Positions 34,666 through 44,266 of a stretch of 64,000 bases of DNA are shown in pieces. A program made the position numbers and the translations under genes. Where the stretch lies: assembly GCA_964425105.1 (NCBI GenBank), contig CAYRLE010000002.1:9251-73250 (forward strand), in the 5' to 3' direction. This DNA comes from S012-109 sp964425105 (GTDB lineage Bacteria > Pseudomonadota > Gammaproteobacteria > SZUA-140). The notes under the pieces were generated by a model. It did not search any database and was not told where the DNA came from. It saw nothing but the letters and a program-made list of their open reading frames with translations. Each line of letters starts with the position of its first letter. The first letter of the stretch is position 1.

Positions 34666-37245
34666 GTGAGCACTGCCGCCCCGCCCTCCGCCAGCAATCC
34701 GCAACACACGCCCATGATGCAGCAGTACCTGCGCATCAAGGGGGAGCACCCCGACATGCTGGTGTTCTACCGCATGGGGGACTTCTACGAATTGTTCTAC
34801 GACGACGCACGCCGCGCCGCCGAGTTGCTGGACATCACGCTCACCACCCGCGGCCAGTCCGCCGGTGAACCCATCCCCATGGCGGGCGTGCCCCATCACG
34901 CGGCGGACAACTACCTGGCGCGCCTGGTGGCCCTGGGAGAATCCGTCGCCCTCTGCGAACAGGTGGGCGATCCCGCCAAGAGCAAGGGACCGGTGGAACG
35001 CAAGGTGGTGCGCATCGTCACCCCCGGCACGGTCACCGACGAGGCCCTGCTGGAGGAACGCCGCGACAACCTGCTGTGCGCCGTCCATCAGCAGGGAAAG
35101 CGTTACGGCATCGCCGCCCTGGACCTCGCCAGTGGACGCTTCACCGTCCAGGAGGTGGACGGCGACCAGGCCCTGCGCGACGAATTGGAACGGCTGCGCC
35201 CGGCGGAACTGCTGCTCAGCGAGGACGCCCCCTGCCGCGGCCTGCTGGAGGGACGCCGCGGCCTGCGCCTCATGCCCCCCTGGCATTTCGAGGGCGACAG
35301 CGCCACGCGCCTGCTCAACACCCAGTTCGGCACCCGCGACCTGCGCGGCTTCGGCTGCGAGGATCTGCATGCCGCCGTGGCCGCGGCGGGCTGCCTGCTG
35401 CAATATGCCCGCGACACCCAGCGCACCCTGCTACCCCACATCCACGGCCTGCAGGTGGAGCGCCGCGACGAGGCCCTGATCCTCGATGCCACCACCCGCG
35501 CCAACCTGGAACTGGACAGCAACCTCTCCGGGGGCCGGGAATACACCCTGGCCTGGGTCCTGGACCGCACCGCCAACCCCATGGGCGGGCGCCTGCTGCG
35601 GCGCTGGATCCACCGTCCCCTGCGCGACCGTCTACGTCTGCGTGCACGCCTGCAGGCCATCGCCACCCTGCTGGAATCCCGCAGCCACGGCCTCATCCAC
35701 GAGACGCTGCGCGGCCTGGGCGACCTGGAACGCATCCTGGCGCGGGTGGCCCTGAAATCCGCCCGCCCCCGCGACCTGGCCCAGCTGCGCGACGGCCTCG
35801 CCGCCCTGCCCGGCCTCATCTCCTGCCTCAATGCCCTGGATTCGCCCCTGCTGGCCGAGCATGCCACCCGCCTGGGCCCCTTTCCGCCACTCCATGCCCT
35901 GCTGCAAGACGCCATCATCGAGGCGCCGCCGGTGCTGATCCGCGACGGCGGAGTCATCGCCCCAGGCTACGACAGCGAACTGGACGAACTGCGCAGTTTG
36001 AGCAAGGATGCCGGCCAGTACCTGCTGGACCTGGAGCAGCGCGAACGGCAACGCAGCGGCATCGCCAACCTCAAGGTCAGCTACAACCGGGTCCACGGCT
36101 ACTACATCGAGGTAAGCCGGGCTCAGGCGGACAAGGTCCCCGCCGAATACATCCGCCGCCAGACCCTGAAGGGCGTGGAGCGCTACATCACCCCCGAGTT
36201 GAAGACCTTCGAGGACAAGGTGCTGAGCGCCCGGGAACGGGCCCTGGCGCGGGAGAAGGCCCTCTACGAGGCGTTGCTGGAACAGATCCTGCCTCAGCTC
36301 CGCCCCCTGCAGGACTGCGCCGCGGCGCTGGCGGAACTGGACGTGCTGGCCAACCTGGCGGAGCGCGCCGAGACCCTGGACCTCAGCCCCCCCGAGTTGA
36401 GCGACCAACCCGGCCTGCACATCGAGGGCGGCCGCCACCTGGTGGTGGAGCAGGTCCTGGAGGCCCCCTTCGTGCCCAACGACTGCCATCTGGAAGAGGG
36501 GCGGCGCATGCTCGTCATCACCGGCCCCAACATGGGCGGTAAATCCACCTACATGCGCCAGACTGCGCTGATCGCCATCCTCGCCGCCATGGGCAGCTAC
36601 GTGCCGGCGCGGCGCGCCGTGATCGGCCCCATGGACCGCATCTTCACCCGCATCGGCGCCTCCGACGAACTGGCCAGCGGACGCTCCACCTTCATGGTGG
36701 AGATGACCGAGACCGCCAACATCCTCCACAACGCCAGCGACTGCAGCCTGGTGCTGATGGATGAGATCGGGCGCGGCACCAGCACCTTCGACGGCCTCTC
36801 CCTGGCCTGGGCCTGCGCCGCCCACCTGGCGCGGGACATCAAGGCCTTCACCCTCTTCGCCACCCACTACTTCGAACTCACCACTCTGCCGGAACTCATC
36901 CCGGGCATCGCCAACGTCCACCTCGACGCCGTGGAACACGGCGACAGCATCGTCTTTCTCCATGCCCTCAAGGAAGGCCCCGCCAATCAAAGCTACGGCC
37001 TGCAGGTGGCTGCCCTGGCGGGCATCCCCCGCACGGTGATCGGCGAGGCCCGCCAGCGCCTGCAGCAGCTGGAGGAAAAAGCCGGGCACAGCAATGATGC
37101 CGCCGGCCCCCAGATACCCCTGTTCCAGGAGAGCGCCCCCGACCCCGTGACCGAGGCCCTGCGCGAACTGGACCCCGACGGCCTCACCCCGCGCCAGGCC
37201 CTGGAGGCGCTGTATCGGCTAAAGGACCATCTGGATGAGGCGTAG
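34666..37245 (+). CDS. mutS: DNA mismatch repair protein MutS
   Basis: 859 residues, full length. The mismatch-binding motif FYRMGDFYELF carries the Phe and Glu that probe the mismatch. The ATPase has Walker A GPNMGGKST, a signature stretch DELASGRSTFMVEM, Walker B LVLMDEIGRGTSTFDG and the ATHYFELT His. GTG 34666 starts MSTAAPPS; ATG 34714 is a shorter alternative. Element F lies between mutS and fdxA. The product recognises replication errors and recruits MutL. Confidence 0.97.
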   Translation: MSTAAPPSASNPQHTPMMQQYLRIKGEHPDMLVFYRMGDFYELFYDDARRAAELLDITLTTRGQSAGEPIPMAGVPHHAADNYLARLVALGESVALCEQVGDPAKSKGPVERKVVRIVTPGTVTDEALLEERRDNLLCAVHQQGKRYGIAALDLASGRFTVQEVDGDQALRDELERLRPAELLLSEDAPCRGLLEGRRGLRLMPPWHFEGDSATRLLNTQFGTRDLRGFGCEDLHAAVAAAGCLLQYARDTQRTLLPHIHGLQVERRDEALILDATTRANLELDSNLSGGREYTLAWVLDRTANPMGGRLLRRWIHRPLRDRLRLRARLQAIATLLESRSHGLIHETLRGLGDLERILARVALKSARPRDLAQLRDGLAALPGLISCLNALDSPLLAEHATRLGPFPPLHALLQDAIIEAPPVLIRDGGVIAPGYDSELDELRSLSKDAGQYLLDLEQRERQRSGIANLKVSYNRVHGYYIEVSRAQADKVPAEYIRRQTLKGVERYITPELKTFEDKVLSARERALAREKALYEALLEQILPQLRPLQDCAAALAELDVLANLAERAETLDLSPPELSDQPGLHIEGGRHLVVEQVLEAPFVPNDCHLEEGRRMLVITGPNMGGKSTYMRQTALIAILAAMGSYVPARRAVIGPMDRIFTRIGASDELASGRSTFMVEMTETANILHNASDCSLVLMDEIGRGTSTFDGLSLAWACAAHLARDIKAFTLFATHYFELTTLPELIPGIANVHLDAVEHGDSIVFLHALKEGPANQSYGLQVAALAGIPRTVIGEARQRLQQLEEKAGHSNDAAGPQIPLFQESAPDPVTEALRELDPDGLTPRQALEALYRLKDHLDEA

Positions 37246-37265
37246 AGTGGTTGAGGTGCAGCGCC

Positions 37266-37362
37266 ATAATGGGTGATGAGTGATGAGTAATGGGTGATGT
37301 GTGGGTTTGATGAACGTTTTTTCTATGACTCATCACGCATCACTCATTACTCATCACCCCAC
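37266..37362. repeat. Palindromic heptamer-repeat element F (GTGATGN type)
   Basis: The left arm 37266-37306 carries GTGATGA, GTGATGA, GTAATGG, GTGATGT units. The right arm 37325-37362 carries five inverted units. It fills most of the 193 bp between mutS and fdxA. Confidence 0.85.
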
Positions 37363-37438
37363 TGGCATCCCACCCCATTAGTGATTAACATATAGCCCCA
37401 TAGGTAGCCCCATAGGCACAGGATGACAGGAGACCGCC

Positions 37439-37762
37439 ATGACCTTTGTTGTCACCGAAGAATGTATCAAATGCAAATACACCGACTGCGTCGAGGTCTG
37501 CCCCGTCGATTGCTTTCACGAAGGCCCCAATTTCCTCGTCATCGACCCCGACGAGTGCATCGACTGCACCCTGTGCGAGCCGGAATGCCCCATCGAGGCC
37601 ATCCACCCCGAGGACGACGTGCCCGAGGATCAGCTGCAATTCATCCAGCTCAATGCCGAACTGGCCAAGGTCTGGCCGGTGATCACCGAGAAGAAGGACC
37701 CCCTGCCAGATGCCGACGAGTGGGCGGAGGTCAAGGACAAACTGAAGTATCTGGAACGCTGA
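37439..37762 (+). CDS. fdxA: 7Fe (3Fe-4S/4Fe-4S) ferredoxin FdxA
   Basis: 107 residues, nearly the same layout as Azotobacter vinelandii ferredoxin I. The N-terminal CIKCKYTDCVEVCPVDCF and CIDCTLCEPECPIEAI hold the cluster cysteines (3Fe-4S: Cys8, 16, 49; 4Fe-4S: Cys20, 39, 42, 45 in Azotobacter numbering). The C-terminal EFxQLNAELAxVWP region is also conserved. AGGAGA upstream supports the ATG. In proteobacteria fdxA often follows mutS. It is a low-potential electron carrier or redox-sensing partner. Confidence 0.96.
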   Translation: MTFVVTEECIKCKYTDCVEVCPVDCFHEGPNFLVIDPDECIDCTLCEPECPIEAIHPEDDVPEDQLQFIQLNAELAKVWPVITEKKDPLPDADEWAEVKDKLKYLER

Positions 37763-37778
37763 GGGGTCCGCGCCCGCC

Positions 37779-40703
37779 ATCGAGATCACTCCTCACATCA
37801 CCCTGCTGCCCTACGGGGCAGATCCCCTGCGGCACCTCGCCCGGCGCCTGCTGCAAGACCACAGCCCCCGCCTTCCCGACCTCAGCCGCTGCATCGTCCT
37901 GCTGCCGGACGGCGCAGCTGCGCCACGGCTGCGCCGCCTGCTCCTGAAAGAGGCCGCCGGCCAGGGCCACGGCGCCCTGCTGGGACCGCGCATCGCCAGC
38001 CTGGCAGGCTGGCTGGATGAATTCCTCCCGGAGCGGCAGCCAATGGCCACCCGCCACAGCCGCGAACTCATGCTCCTGGAGGCCCTGCAGCACCACCCCC
38101 AACTATGCGGTCCCGGCGGCCCCTGGGCCCTGGCCGACAGCCTGCTGGCACTGTTCGAGGAACTGGCCCGCCAGGCCGTGGACCTGCCCGAGGACCCGCA
38201 ACAGTTCAGCGAGCGCCTGGAGCGGGCCTACGGCCTGGCCAGGGAAATCGAACCCCAGTCCCGCGAGGCGCGGCTGGTCTTCAGCCTCTGGCAGGCCTGG
38301 CAGGAACAGCACCGCGCGGAGCAGGTCCGGGACCGGCAGCAGAGTCACCGGGAGCGGCTTGTGCTCTCCCTGGCGCGCCTCCCCGCGGAACTGCATTTCT
38401 ATCTGGCGGGCCACGACCAGCTGCTGCATTGCGAGGTCCAGTGGCTGCGCAGCCTGCTGGACCAGGGCCGCGCCACCCTACTGCTCCAGGGCCAGCTGCA
38501 TCCTGAAATTGGCGCCGGGCAGTGCCACCCGGCCGCCGTCTGCCGCCGCCTCCTGGAGGACCTCGACGCCCCCCTGCCGGTGGCCCCCGGTGACGGCGGC
38601 GACTACGCCGCCTTCCTAGACACCGTCTTTGCGCCGCTGTCTGCGGACAGCGCGCCGAGTCTCGACCAGCGCGCCCGCGCCTTCTCCGCGGCCCTGCCGG
38701 AGAGCCCTGCGGCGCCGCGCCTGCTGCTCCATGCCGCCCGCGATGCCGAGGAGGAAGCCAGGGCCGTGGAACTCCAGGTACGGCGCTGGCTGCTGGATGG
38801 CATGGAGCGCATCGCCATCGTCAGCGAGGACCGGCGCCTGGCGCGGCGCATCCGCGCCCTGCTGGAGCGTGCCGGGGTCGTACTGCAGGACAACGTGGGC
38901 TGGGCCCTGTCCACCACCAGCGCCGCCGCAGCCCTGGAGCGTCTGCTGCAGACCGCGGAGGAGGACTACGCCCACGAACCCCTGCTGGACCTGCTGAAAT
39001 CCCCCTTCATCTTCCCCGACCTGGAGCGCGATGAGCTACTGCAGCGGGTCTACCGCCTGGAGCAGGACATCATTCTCCACGAGAACATCAGCCGCGGCCT
39101 GGAACGCTACCGCCAGCACCTCGCCTACCGGCGCCAGCGCCTGGAATGGCCGGCCCAGACCCAACAGGAACTGGACGAACTGCTGGACCGACTGGAGGCC
39201 GTGTGCGCGCCGCTGCAGGCCCTGAGCGGCGGCGGCACCCATCGCCCGGAGACTCTGCTGAACGCCCTGGGGCAGGCCCTGACGGCCAGCGGCCTGGCCA
39301 GCAGCCTGGCCGGGGATGCGGCCGGCAGCGCCGTATTGGAGGAACTCGCAGCCCTGCAACGGGCCGTGGCCGGGCGCAGCCTGCGCTTCACCTGGACCGA
39401 GTTCCGCACCTGGCTGGGCCGCACCCTGGAAAACGCCACCTTCAGCCCACCCCAAGAGGGCGAGGGACGGGTGCAGCTATTCACCCTGCCGCAGAGCAAC
39501 CTGCAATATTTCGACGGCCTGATCATCGCAGCAAGCACCGAATCCCAGCTGCCGGGCCCACCCGCGGCGACGCCCTTCTTCAACGATGCGGTGCGCGGCG
39601 AACTGGGACTGCTGCCGGCGCGCTGGAGCCGCACCCTGGCCTTCCACCACTTCCGGCGCCTGCTGGAGAGCGCACCCCGCATCCTGCTCACCTATCACCG
39701 CCATGAGGACGGCGAGGACATTCAGCCCGCGCCCTGGCTGGCCCTGCTGGACGCCTTCCAACGCCTGGGCTACGGCAGCCACCTCCACGACGGCGGCCTG
39801 GGCGGCCTGCTGCGTAGCACGACCACCCAGGTGGTGGTCAACGATGCCCCCCTGCCAACACCCGCCGCCATGCCCAGTCCGGCAGCGGCGCCGGCCCTGC
39901 TGCCCAAGCGCTATTCGGCCGCGCGCTACCAGCGGCTGGTGGACTGCCCCTATCTGTTCCATGCCGCCGACTGCCTGGGCCTCAAGGCACCGGAACGCAT
40001 CCGCGAGGCACTGGAGAAATCCGACTACGGCGCCCGCGTGCACCGCATCCTGGAGCGCTTCCACGACCCGCTCCAGGGCCACGACGATGCGCTGCGCCGC
40101 GGCGAGCGCGAGGAGGCGCTGCGCATCCTGGAGAAAATCTCGCGCCGCGAGTTCCGCCGCGATCTGGAGGACAACGTCCTGCACCGCGGCTGGCTGCAAC
40201 GCTGGCTGGCCCTGCTGCCGGCCTATGTGGACTGGCAGCAGGCGCGCAGCCGTGATTGGCGGGTGCACGCCGTGGAAGTGGAGAACAGCCGCGAGGTGAA
40301 CCCGCAACTGAGCATTGGCGGCCGCCTCGACCGCCTCGATCGCGGCGCCGCGGGACTGGCGGTGATCGACTACAAGACCGGCAGCGCACCGCGCCAGGAG
40401 GAGGTGGCCAGCGGCGAGGCGGTGCAGCTGCCCTTCTATGCCCTGCTGGCCCAGGATACGGTGGCCGAGGCCCTCTACCTGGAGCTGGGCAAGGACATCG
40501 TCAAGCAGGGCTCGCAACTCGCCGGCGAGGAACTGGGCGCACTCAGCGCAGCGCTCCTGGAGCGCCTGAAATACCTGCAGCGGCGCCTCCACCAGGGCGC
40601 CGGACTGCCCGCCTGGGGCGACGACAAGGTGTGCCGCTACTGCCCCATGGCCGGCATCTGCCGCAAACAGGGCTGGACGGACGAGGGGGGCTCCGCATCA
40701 TGA
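37779..40703 (+). CDS. AddB-like PD-(D/E)XK nuclease, apparent non-canonical start
   Basis: About 974 residues. A helicase-like N-terminal region without clear Walker motifs precedes a C-terminal RecB-type nuclease (GGRLDRLDR, VIDYKTGSA). Cysteines in VDCPYLFHAADC and CRYCPMAGIC probably hold a [4Fe-4S] cluster, as in AddB. The first ATG (38043) would remove about 88 residues of plausible family sequence (ITLLPYGADPLRHLARRLL). The frame is open back to a TGA at 37743 with no ATG/GTG/TTG. I place the start at ATC 37779, about 12 bases after GAGGGG overlapping the fdxA stop. The stop overlaps the helicase gene (ATGA). Probably the nuclease of a RecBCD/AddAB-like repair complex. Confidence 0.85.
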   Translation: MEITPHITLLPYGADPLRHLARRLLQDHSPRLPDLSRCIVLLPDGAAAPRLRRLLLKEAAGQGHGALLGPRIASLAGWLDEFLPERQPMATRHSRELMLLEALQHHPQLCGPGGPWALADSLLALFEELARQAVDLPEDPQQFSERLERAYGLAREIEPQSREARLVFSLWQAWQEQHRAEQVRDRQQSHRERLVLSLARLPAELHFYLAGHDQLLHCEVQWLRSLLDQGRATLLLQGQLHPEIGAGQCHPAAVCRRLLEDLDAPLPVAPGDGGDYAAFLDTVFAPLSADSAPSLDQRARAFSAALPESPAAPRLLLHAARDAEEEARAVELQVRRWLLDGMERIAIVSEDRRLARRIRALLERAGVVLQDNVGWALSTTSAAAALERLLQTAEEDYAHEPLLDLLKSPFIFPDLERDELLQRVYRLEQDIILHENISRGLERYRQHLAYRRQRLEWPAQTQQELDELLDRLEAVCAPLQALSGGGTHRPETLLNALGQALTASGLASSLAGDAAGSAVLEELAALQRAVAGRSLRFTWTEFRTWLGRTLENATFSPPQEGEGRVQLFTLPQSNLQYFDGLIIAASTESQLPGPPAATPFFNDAVRGELGLLPARWSRTLAFHHFRRLLESAPRILLTYHRHEDGEDIQPAPWLALLDAFQRLGYGSHLHDGGLGGLLRSTTTQVVVNDAPLPTPAAMPSPAAAPALLPKRYSAARYQRLVDCPYLFHAADCLGLKAPERIREALEKSDYGARVHRILERFHDPLQGHDDALRRGEREEALRILEKISRREFRRDLEDNVLHRGWLQRWLALLPAYVDWQQARSRDWRVHAVEVENSREVNPQLSIGGRLDRLDRGAAGLAVIDYKTGSAPRQEEVASGEAVQLPFYALLAQDTVAEALYLELGKDIVKQGSQLAGEELGALSAALLERLKYLQRRLHQGAGLPAWGDDKVCRYCPMAGICRKQGWTDEGGSAS

Positions 40704-43700
40704 ACAGCGCGGCGCTGCCGGCCGCCGAGCCCGGCAACAACATCACGGTGCGGGCCTCGGCGGGCACCGGCAAGACCTGGCTGCTGATCACGCGCCTGAT
40801 CCGCCTGCTGCTGGCGGGGGCGGCGCCGGACAGCATCCTGGCGGTGACCTTCACCCGCAAGGCGGCGGCTGAGATGCAGGGGCGCCTGCGGGAACGCCTC
40901 TACGGCTACCTGGAACTGGACGATGCCCTGCTGGATGCTGAACTGCAGCAGATCGGCGCCACCCCTGGCAAGGCCCTGCGCCACGACGCCCGCCGCCTCT
41001 TCGAGGACCTGCTGCGCAGCGAGCGCCCGGTCAAGGTCACCACCTATCACGCCTTCTGCCAGGACGTGCTGCGCCGCTTCCCCTTCGATGCCGGCGTCCC
41101 CCCCGGCTTCGAACTGGTGGAGAGCGAGGGCCTGCTGGCTGGCGAGGCCTGGGACGCGCTCATCGCCGCGGCCAGCGCCTGCCCCGACGGCGAGACGGCA
41201 ACAGCCCTGCAGACCCTGCTGGACTATCACGGCAACATCGACGGTCCCCGCGATGTCCTGCTGACCTTTCTCGCCCAGCGTATCGACTGGTGGGCCTACA
41301 CCCAGGGAGAGGCGGATCCTATCGCCTATGCCGTGGAAAACCTGCGCCGCCAGCTCAAGATCGAAGACGGCGATCCCGCCGCCACCTTCTTCAACAGCGC
41401 CCGCCGCGCGCGACTCAAGGAATTCGCCGAACTGCTGGCGCGCCACGATACTGCCGGCAACCGCCGCCACAGCGAACTGATCCACGAACTCCTCGCCGCC
41501 ACCACCCCCCCAGAGGCGCGTCTCGCCCAACTGCGCACGGTGTTCTTCACAGACAAGGGCGAACCACGCAAGCGCAAGGAAAGCGCCGCCCTGGCGCGCA
41601 GCCTGGGCGAGGCCGGCATGGCCCGCCTCCTGGCCCTGCATCACCAGCTGGGCGAGGAACTGGAAGCGGCCCAGGAGCAATTGCGGCGGCGCCTCACCCT
41701 GGCCATCAATGCGGCGTGGTACCAGGCCGGCAGCGCACTCCTGGAACACTACCGGCGCCTCAAGGAGGAGCGGCGCCTGCTGGACTTCGCCGACCTGGAA
41801 TGGCACACCTACCTGCTGCTGCGCCACAGCGACAACGCCCTCTGGGTGCAGTACAAGCTGGACCGGCGCATCGATCACCTGCTGGTGGACGAATTCCAGG
41901 ACACCAACCCCACCCAGTGGGCCATGCTGCTGCCCCTGTTGGAGGAGTTGGCCGCCGGCGATCCTGAGCGCCAGCGCAGCGTCTTCCTGGTGGGCGACGC
42001 CAAGCAGTCCATCTACCGCTTCCGGCGCGCCAACCCCCACCTGTTCGGCACCGCCGGCCAATGGCTGGAGACACACCTGCAGGCCCGCGACTGCACCCTC
42101 AACAAGTCGCGGCGCTCGGCCCCGGCCATCATGGAATTCGTCAACCGGATCTTCTGCGACGGCCCCCTGGGTGAGCGGCTGGCCCCTTTTCCCCATCACG
42201 ACACCCATCTGCAGACCTTGTGGGGACGGGCGGAACTCCTGCCCCTGACCCGTGACGAGAGTGCGGAGGCAACACAGGAGGCAGCGGACAGCGGGCTGCG
42301 CGATCCCCTCAGCACCCCGCGGGAGCCGGCCGCAGAAGCGCTGCACTATCTGGAGGGCCGCGCCCTCGCGGCACGCATTATGGATATCGTCGCCAGCGGC
42401 GCTCTCTTGGGTGAAGGTGAAAACACCCACCCCGCCGCCTACGAGGACATCATGATCCTGGTGCGCAGCCGCACCCATATCCACCATTACGAACGGGCAC
42501 TGCGGGAGGCGGGCATCCCCTACCTGGGCGGCGGCAAGACCACCCTGCTGGACTGCCTGGAGATACAGGACATGGTGGCCCTGCTGGAGACCCTCATCGC
42601 CCCCTACAACAACCTGTCACTGGCCGCGGTGCTGCGCTCGCCCCTGTTCGCCTGCAGCGACGAGGATCTGATGGCCATCGCCAAGGCAGGCCGGGAACGA
42701 AAGCAGCACTGGTTCGCCCTGCTCCAGGCGCTGGCCCCGCAGCTGCCCGCCGCCAGCGCCCTGGGCCGGGCCGCGCGCCTGCTGGCGCGCTGGCGCAGCC
42801 AGGCGGACCAGGTGCCGGTGCACGACCTGCTGGACCGCATCTACTGCGAGGGCAATGTGCTGGCGCGCTACCGCGCGGGGTTCCCGCCGCACCTGCGCCC
42901 GCGGGCGCAGGCCAATCTGGTGCGCTTCATCGAACTGGCCCTGGCGGTGGACAGCGGCCGCTACCCCAGCCTGCCCCACTTCCTGGCGCGCATCCGCAGC
43001 CTGCAGCAGCATGACCAGGACGCCCTGGACGAGGCGCCGGCCGGCGACCAGCACGGCGGCGTGCGCATCATGACCATCCATGCCGCCAAGGGCCTGGAGG
43101 CCCCCATCGTCTTCCTGGCCGATGCCGCGCGCGCGCAGCGGCGCCGGCGCGCCTTTCAACTGCTGCTGGACTGGCCGGCGGGGGCGCCGCGGCCGCGCGC
43201 CTTCCTGCTGGGCGGCCGCAGCCGCGAGGCCGACCAGGAAAGCCGGCGCCTGGCCGAGGAGATGGCAGCGGAAGAAGAGGTGGAGGAGGCCAATCTGCTG
43301 TACGTGGCCCTGACCCGCACCCGGCAATGGCTCATGGTCTCCGGCTGCGCAGACCGCAACGGCCGCCCCGCCGGCTGGTACGGCGCCATGGCCCGGCAAC
43401 TGGGCGACCCCGAAAACATCGCCAGGAAAGGCTGGGCGCTGGAATCAGGGTCCCCGCCGACAGCCGCACCGCCGGTCATTGCCGAGACGCCTGCAGCGGC
43501 AACAGCGGACCCCCGCCTGGCCCGGCCTCTCGATGCACCGCCCCTGCCGGGGGAGATCGCCCCCAGCGCCGCCGCCGGCCATGATGACAGCAGTGGCATC
43601 GAGAGCGGAGGCCGGCAGCGGGGCATCGTGATACACCGCCTGCTGGAGCGACTGAGCGCCGATCCGCGCCCCGATCCTGGCGCGGTATTGGCTACCGTGG

Positions 43701-44092
43701 CCGCGGAATTCCACTACCCGGCCGCCGATCCGCAGCTCGAGGCCTGGTGGCAGGAGGCCCTGGACCTGTTACACAACCCTGCCCTCGCCTTCCTGTTCGA
43801 CCCAGGCCGTTACCGTCAGGCCTGGAATGAAATCCCCCTGATCTACGAGGGGACACGGGGAGTTGTCAACGGCATTGTCGATCGCCTGGTGCTGGCGCAA
43901 GACGACATCTTGCTGGTGGACTACAAGACCCATGGTCACGCGCGCCCGGAGAACCTGGCGCAACTCGCCGCCCCCTACCAGGAACAGCTGGTCCTCTACC
44001 GCGAGGGCGCACAGCGCCTGTGGCCCGAGCGCCGGGTGCGGGCGCTGCTGCTGTTTACCGGCTGCGGGGAAGTTTATGAGTTTGAGGACTGA
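40700..44092 (+). CDS. UvrD/RecB-type helicase-nuclease (AddA-like)
   Basis: 1130 residues. A superfamily 1A helicase: Walker A ASAGTGKTWLLITR near residue 20, motif Ia VTFTRKAAAEM, motif II LLVDEFQDTNPTQW, motif III GDAKQSIYRFR, motif V-VI regions IMTIHAAKGLEAPIV and LLYVALTRTRQW. The C-terminal RecB nuclease domain has GIVDRL and LVDYKTHGHA. It starts in ATGA overlap with the AddB-like gene, so the pair likely forms one double-strand-break resection complex. A long upstream extension to 40256 is out of frame with the real neighbour and rejected. The gene end borders an assembly gap. Confidence 0.93.
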   Translation: MNSAALPAAEPGNNITVRASAGTGKTWLLITRLIRLLLAGAAPDSILAVTFTRKAAAEMQGRLRERLYGYLELDDALLDAELQQIGATPGKALRHDARRLFEDLLRSERPVKVTTYHAFCQDVLRRFPFDAGVPPGFELVESEGLLAGEAWDALIAAASACPDGETATALQTLLDYHGNIDGPRDVLLTFLAQRIDWWAYTQGEADPIAYAVENLRRQLKIEDGDPAATFFNSARRARLKEFAELLARHDTAGNRRHSELIHELLAATTPPEARLAQLRTVFFTDKGEPRKRKESAALARSLGEAGMARLLALHHQLGEELEAAQEQLRRRLTLAINAAWYQAGSALLEHYRRLKEERRLLDFADLEWHTYLLLRHSDNALWVQYKLDRRIDHLLVDEFQDTNPTQWAMLLPLLEELAAGDPERQRSVFLVGDAKQSIYRFRRANPHLFGTAGQWLETHLQARDCTLNKSRRSAPAIMEFVNRIFCDGPLGERLAPFPHHDTHLQTLWGRAELLPLTRDESAEATQEAADSGLRDPLSTPREPAAEALHYLEGRALAARIMDIVASGALLGEGENTHPAAYEDIMILVRSRTHIHHYERALREAGIPYLGGGKTTLLDCLEIQDMVALLETLIAPYNNLSLAAVLRSPLFACSDEDLMAIAKAGRERKQHWFALLQALAPQLPAASALGRAARLLARWRSQADQVPVHDLLDRIYCEGNVLARYRAGFPPHLRPRAQANLVRFIELALAVDSGRYPSLPHFLARIRSLQQHDQDALDEAPAGDQHGGVRIMTIHAAKGLEAPIVFLADAARAQRRRRAFQLLLDWPAGAPRPRAFLLGGRSREADQESRRLAEEMAAEEEVEEANLLYVALTRTRQWLMVSGCADRNGRPAGWYGAMARQLGDPENIARKGWALESGSPPTAAPPVIAETPAAATADPRLARPLDAPPLPGEIAPSAAAGHDDSSGIESGGRQRGIVIHRLLERLSADPRPDPGAVLATVAAEFHYPAADPQLEAWWQEALDLLHNPALAFLFDPGRYRQAWNEIPLIYEGTRGVVNGIVDRLVLAQDDILLVDYKTHGHARPENLAQLAAPYQEQLVLYREGAQRLWPERRVRALLLFTGCGEVYEFED

Positions 44093-44108
44093 GCGGTAAG
44101 GTGCGGGA

Positions 44109-44208
44109 NNNNNNNNNNNNNNNNNNNNNNNNNNNNNNNNNNNNNNNNNNNNNNNNNNNNNNNNNNNNNNNNNNNNNNNNNNNNNNNNNNNNNNNNNNNN
44201 NNNNNNNN
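44109..44208. other. Assembly gap of 100 N beside a GTGAGGN-type repeat
   Basis: The right flank 44209-44232 reads CACCCCTCACTCCTCACTCC, inverted GTGAGGN heptamers. The left flank has GTAAGGTGCGGGA. The gap probably lies inside a palindromic repeat element (J) between the convergent helicase gene and dsbC. Confidence 0.75.
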
Positions 44209-44232
44209 CACCCCTCACTCCTCACTCCTCAC
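44209..44232 (-). repeat. GTGAGGN heptamer arm next to gap (J)
   Basis: Read on the minus strand: GTGAGGA, GTGAGGA, GTGAGGG, GTG. The other arm is presumably hidden in the N run. Confidence 0.65.
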
Positions 44233-44266
44233 GAAAAATAATAATGGGCAGTGCCCACCCTCCTTG

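Noticed and set aside
33343..35403. 686-residue reading frame opposite the rhodanese gene and mutS
   Set aside because: Antisense shadow crossing two genes and element E; no family resemblance.
40637..42487. 616-residue reading frame opposite the RecB-like helicase
   Set aside because: Antisense shadow; helicase motifs on the plus strand are unambiguous.
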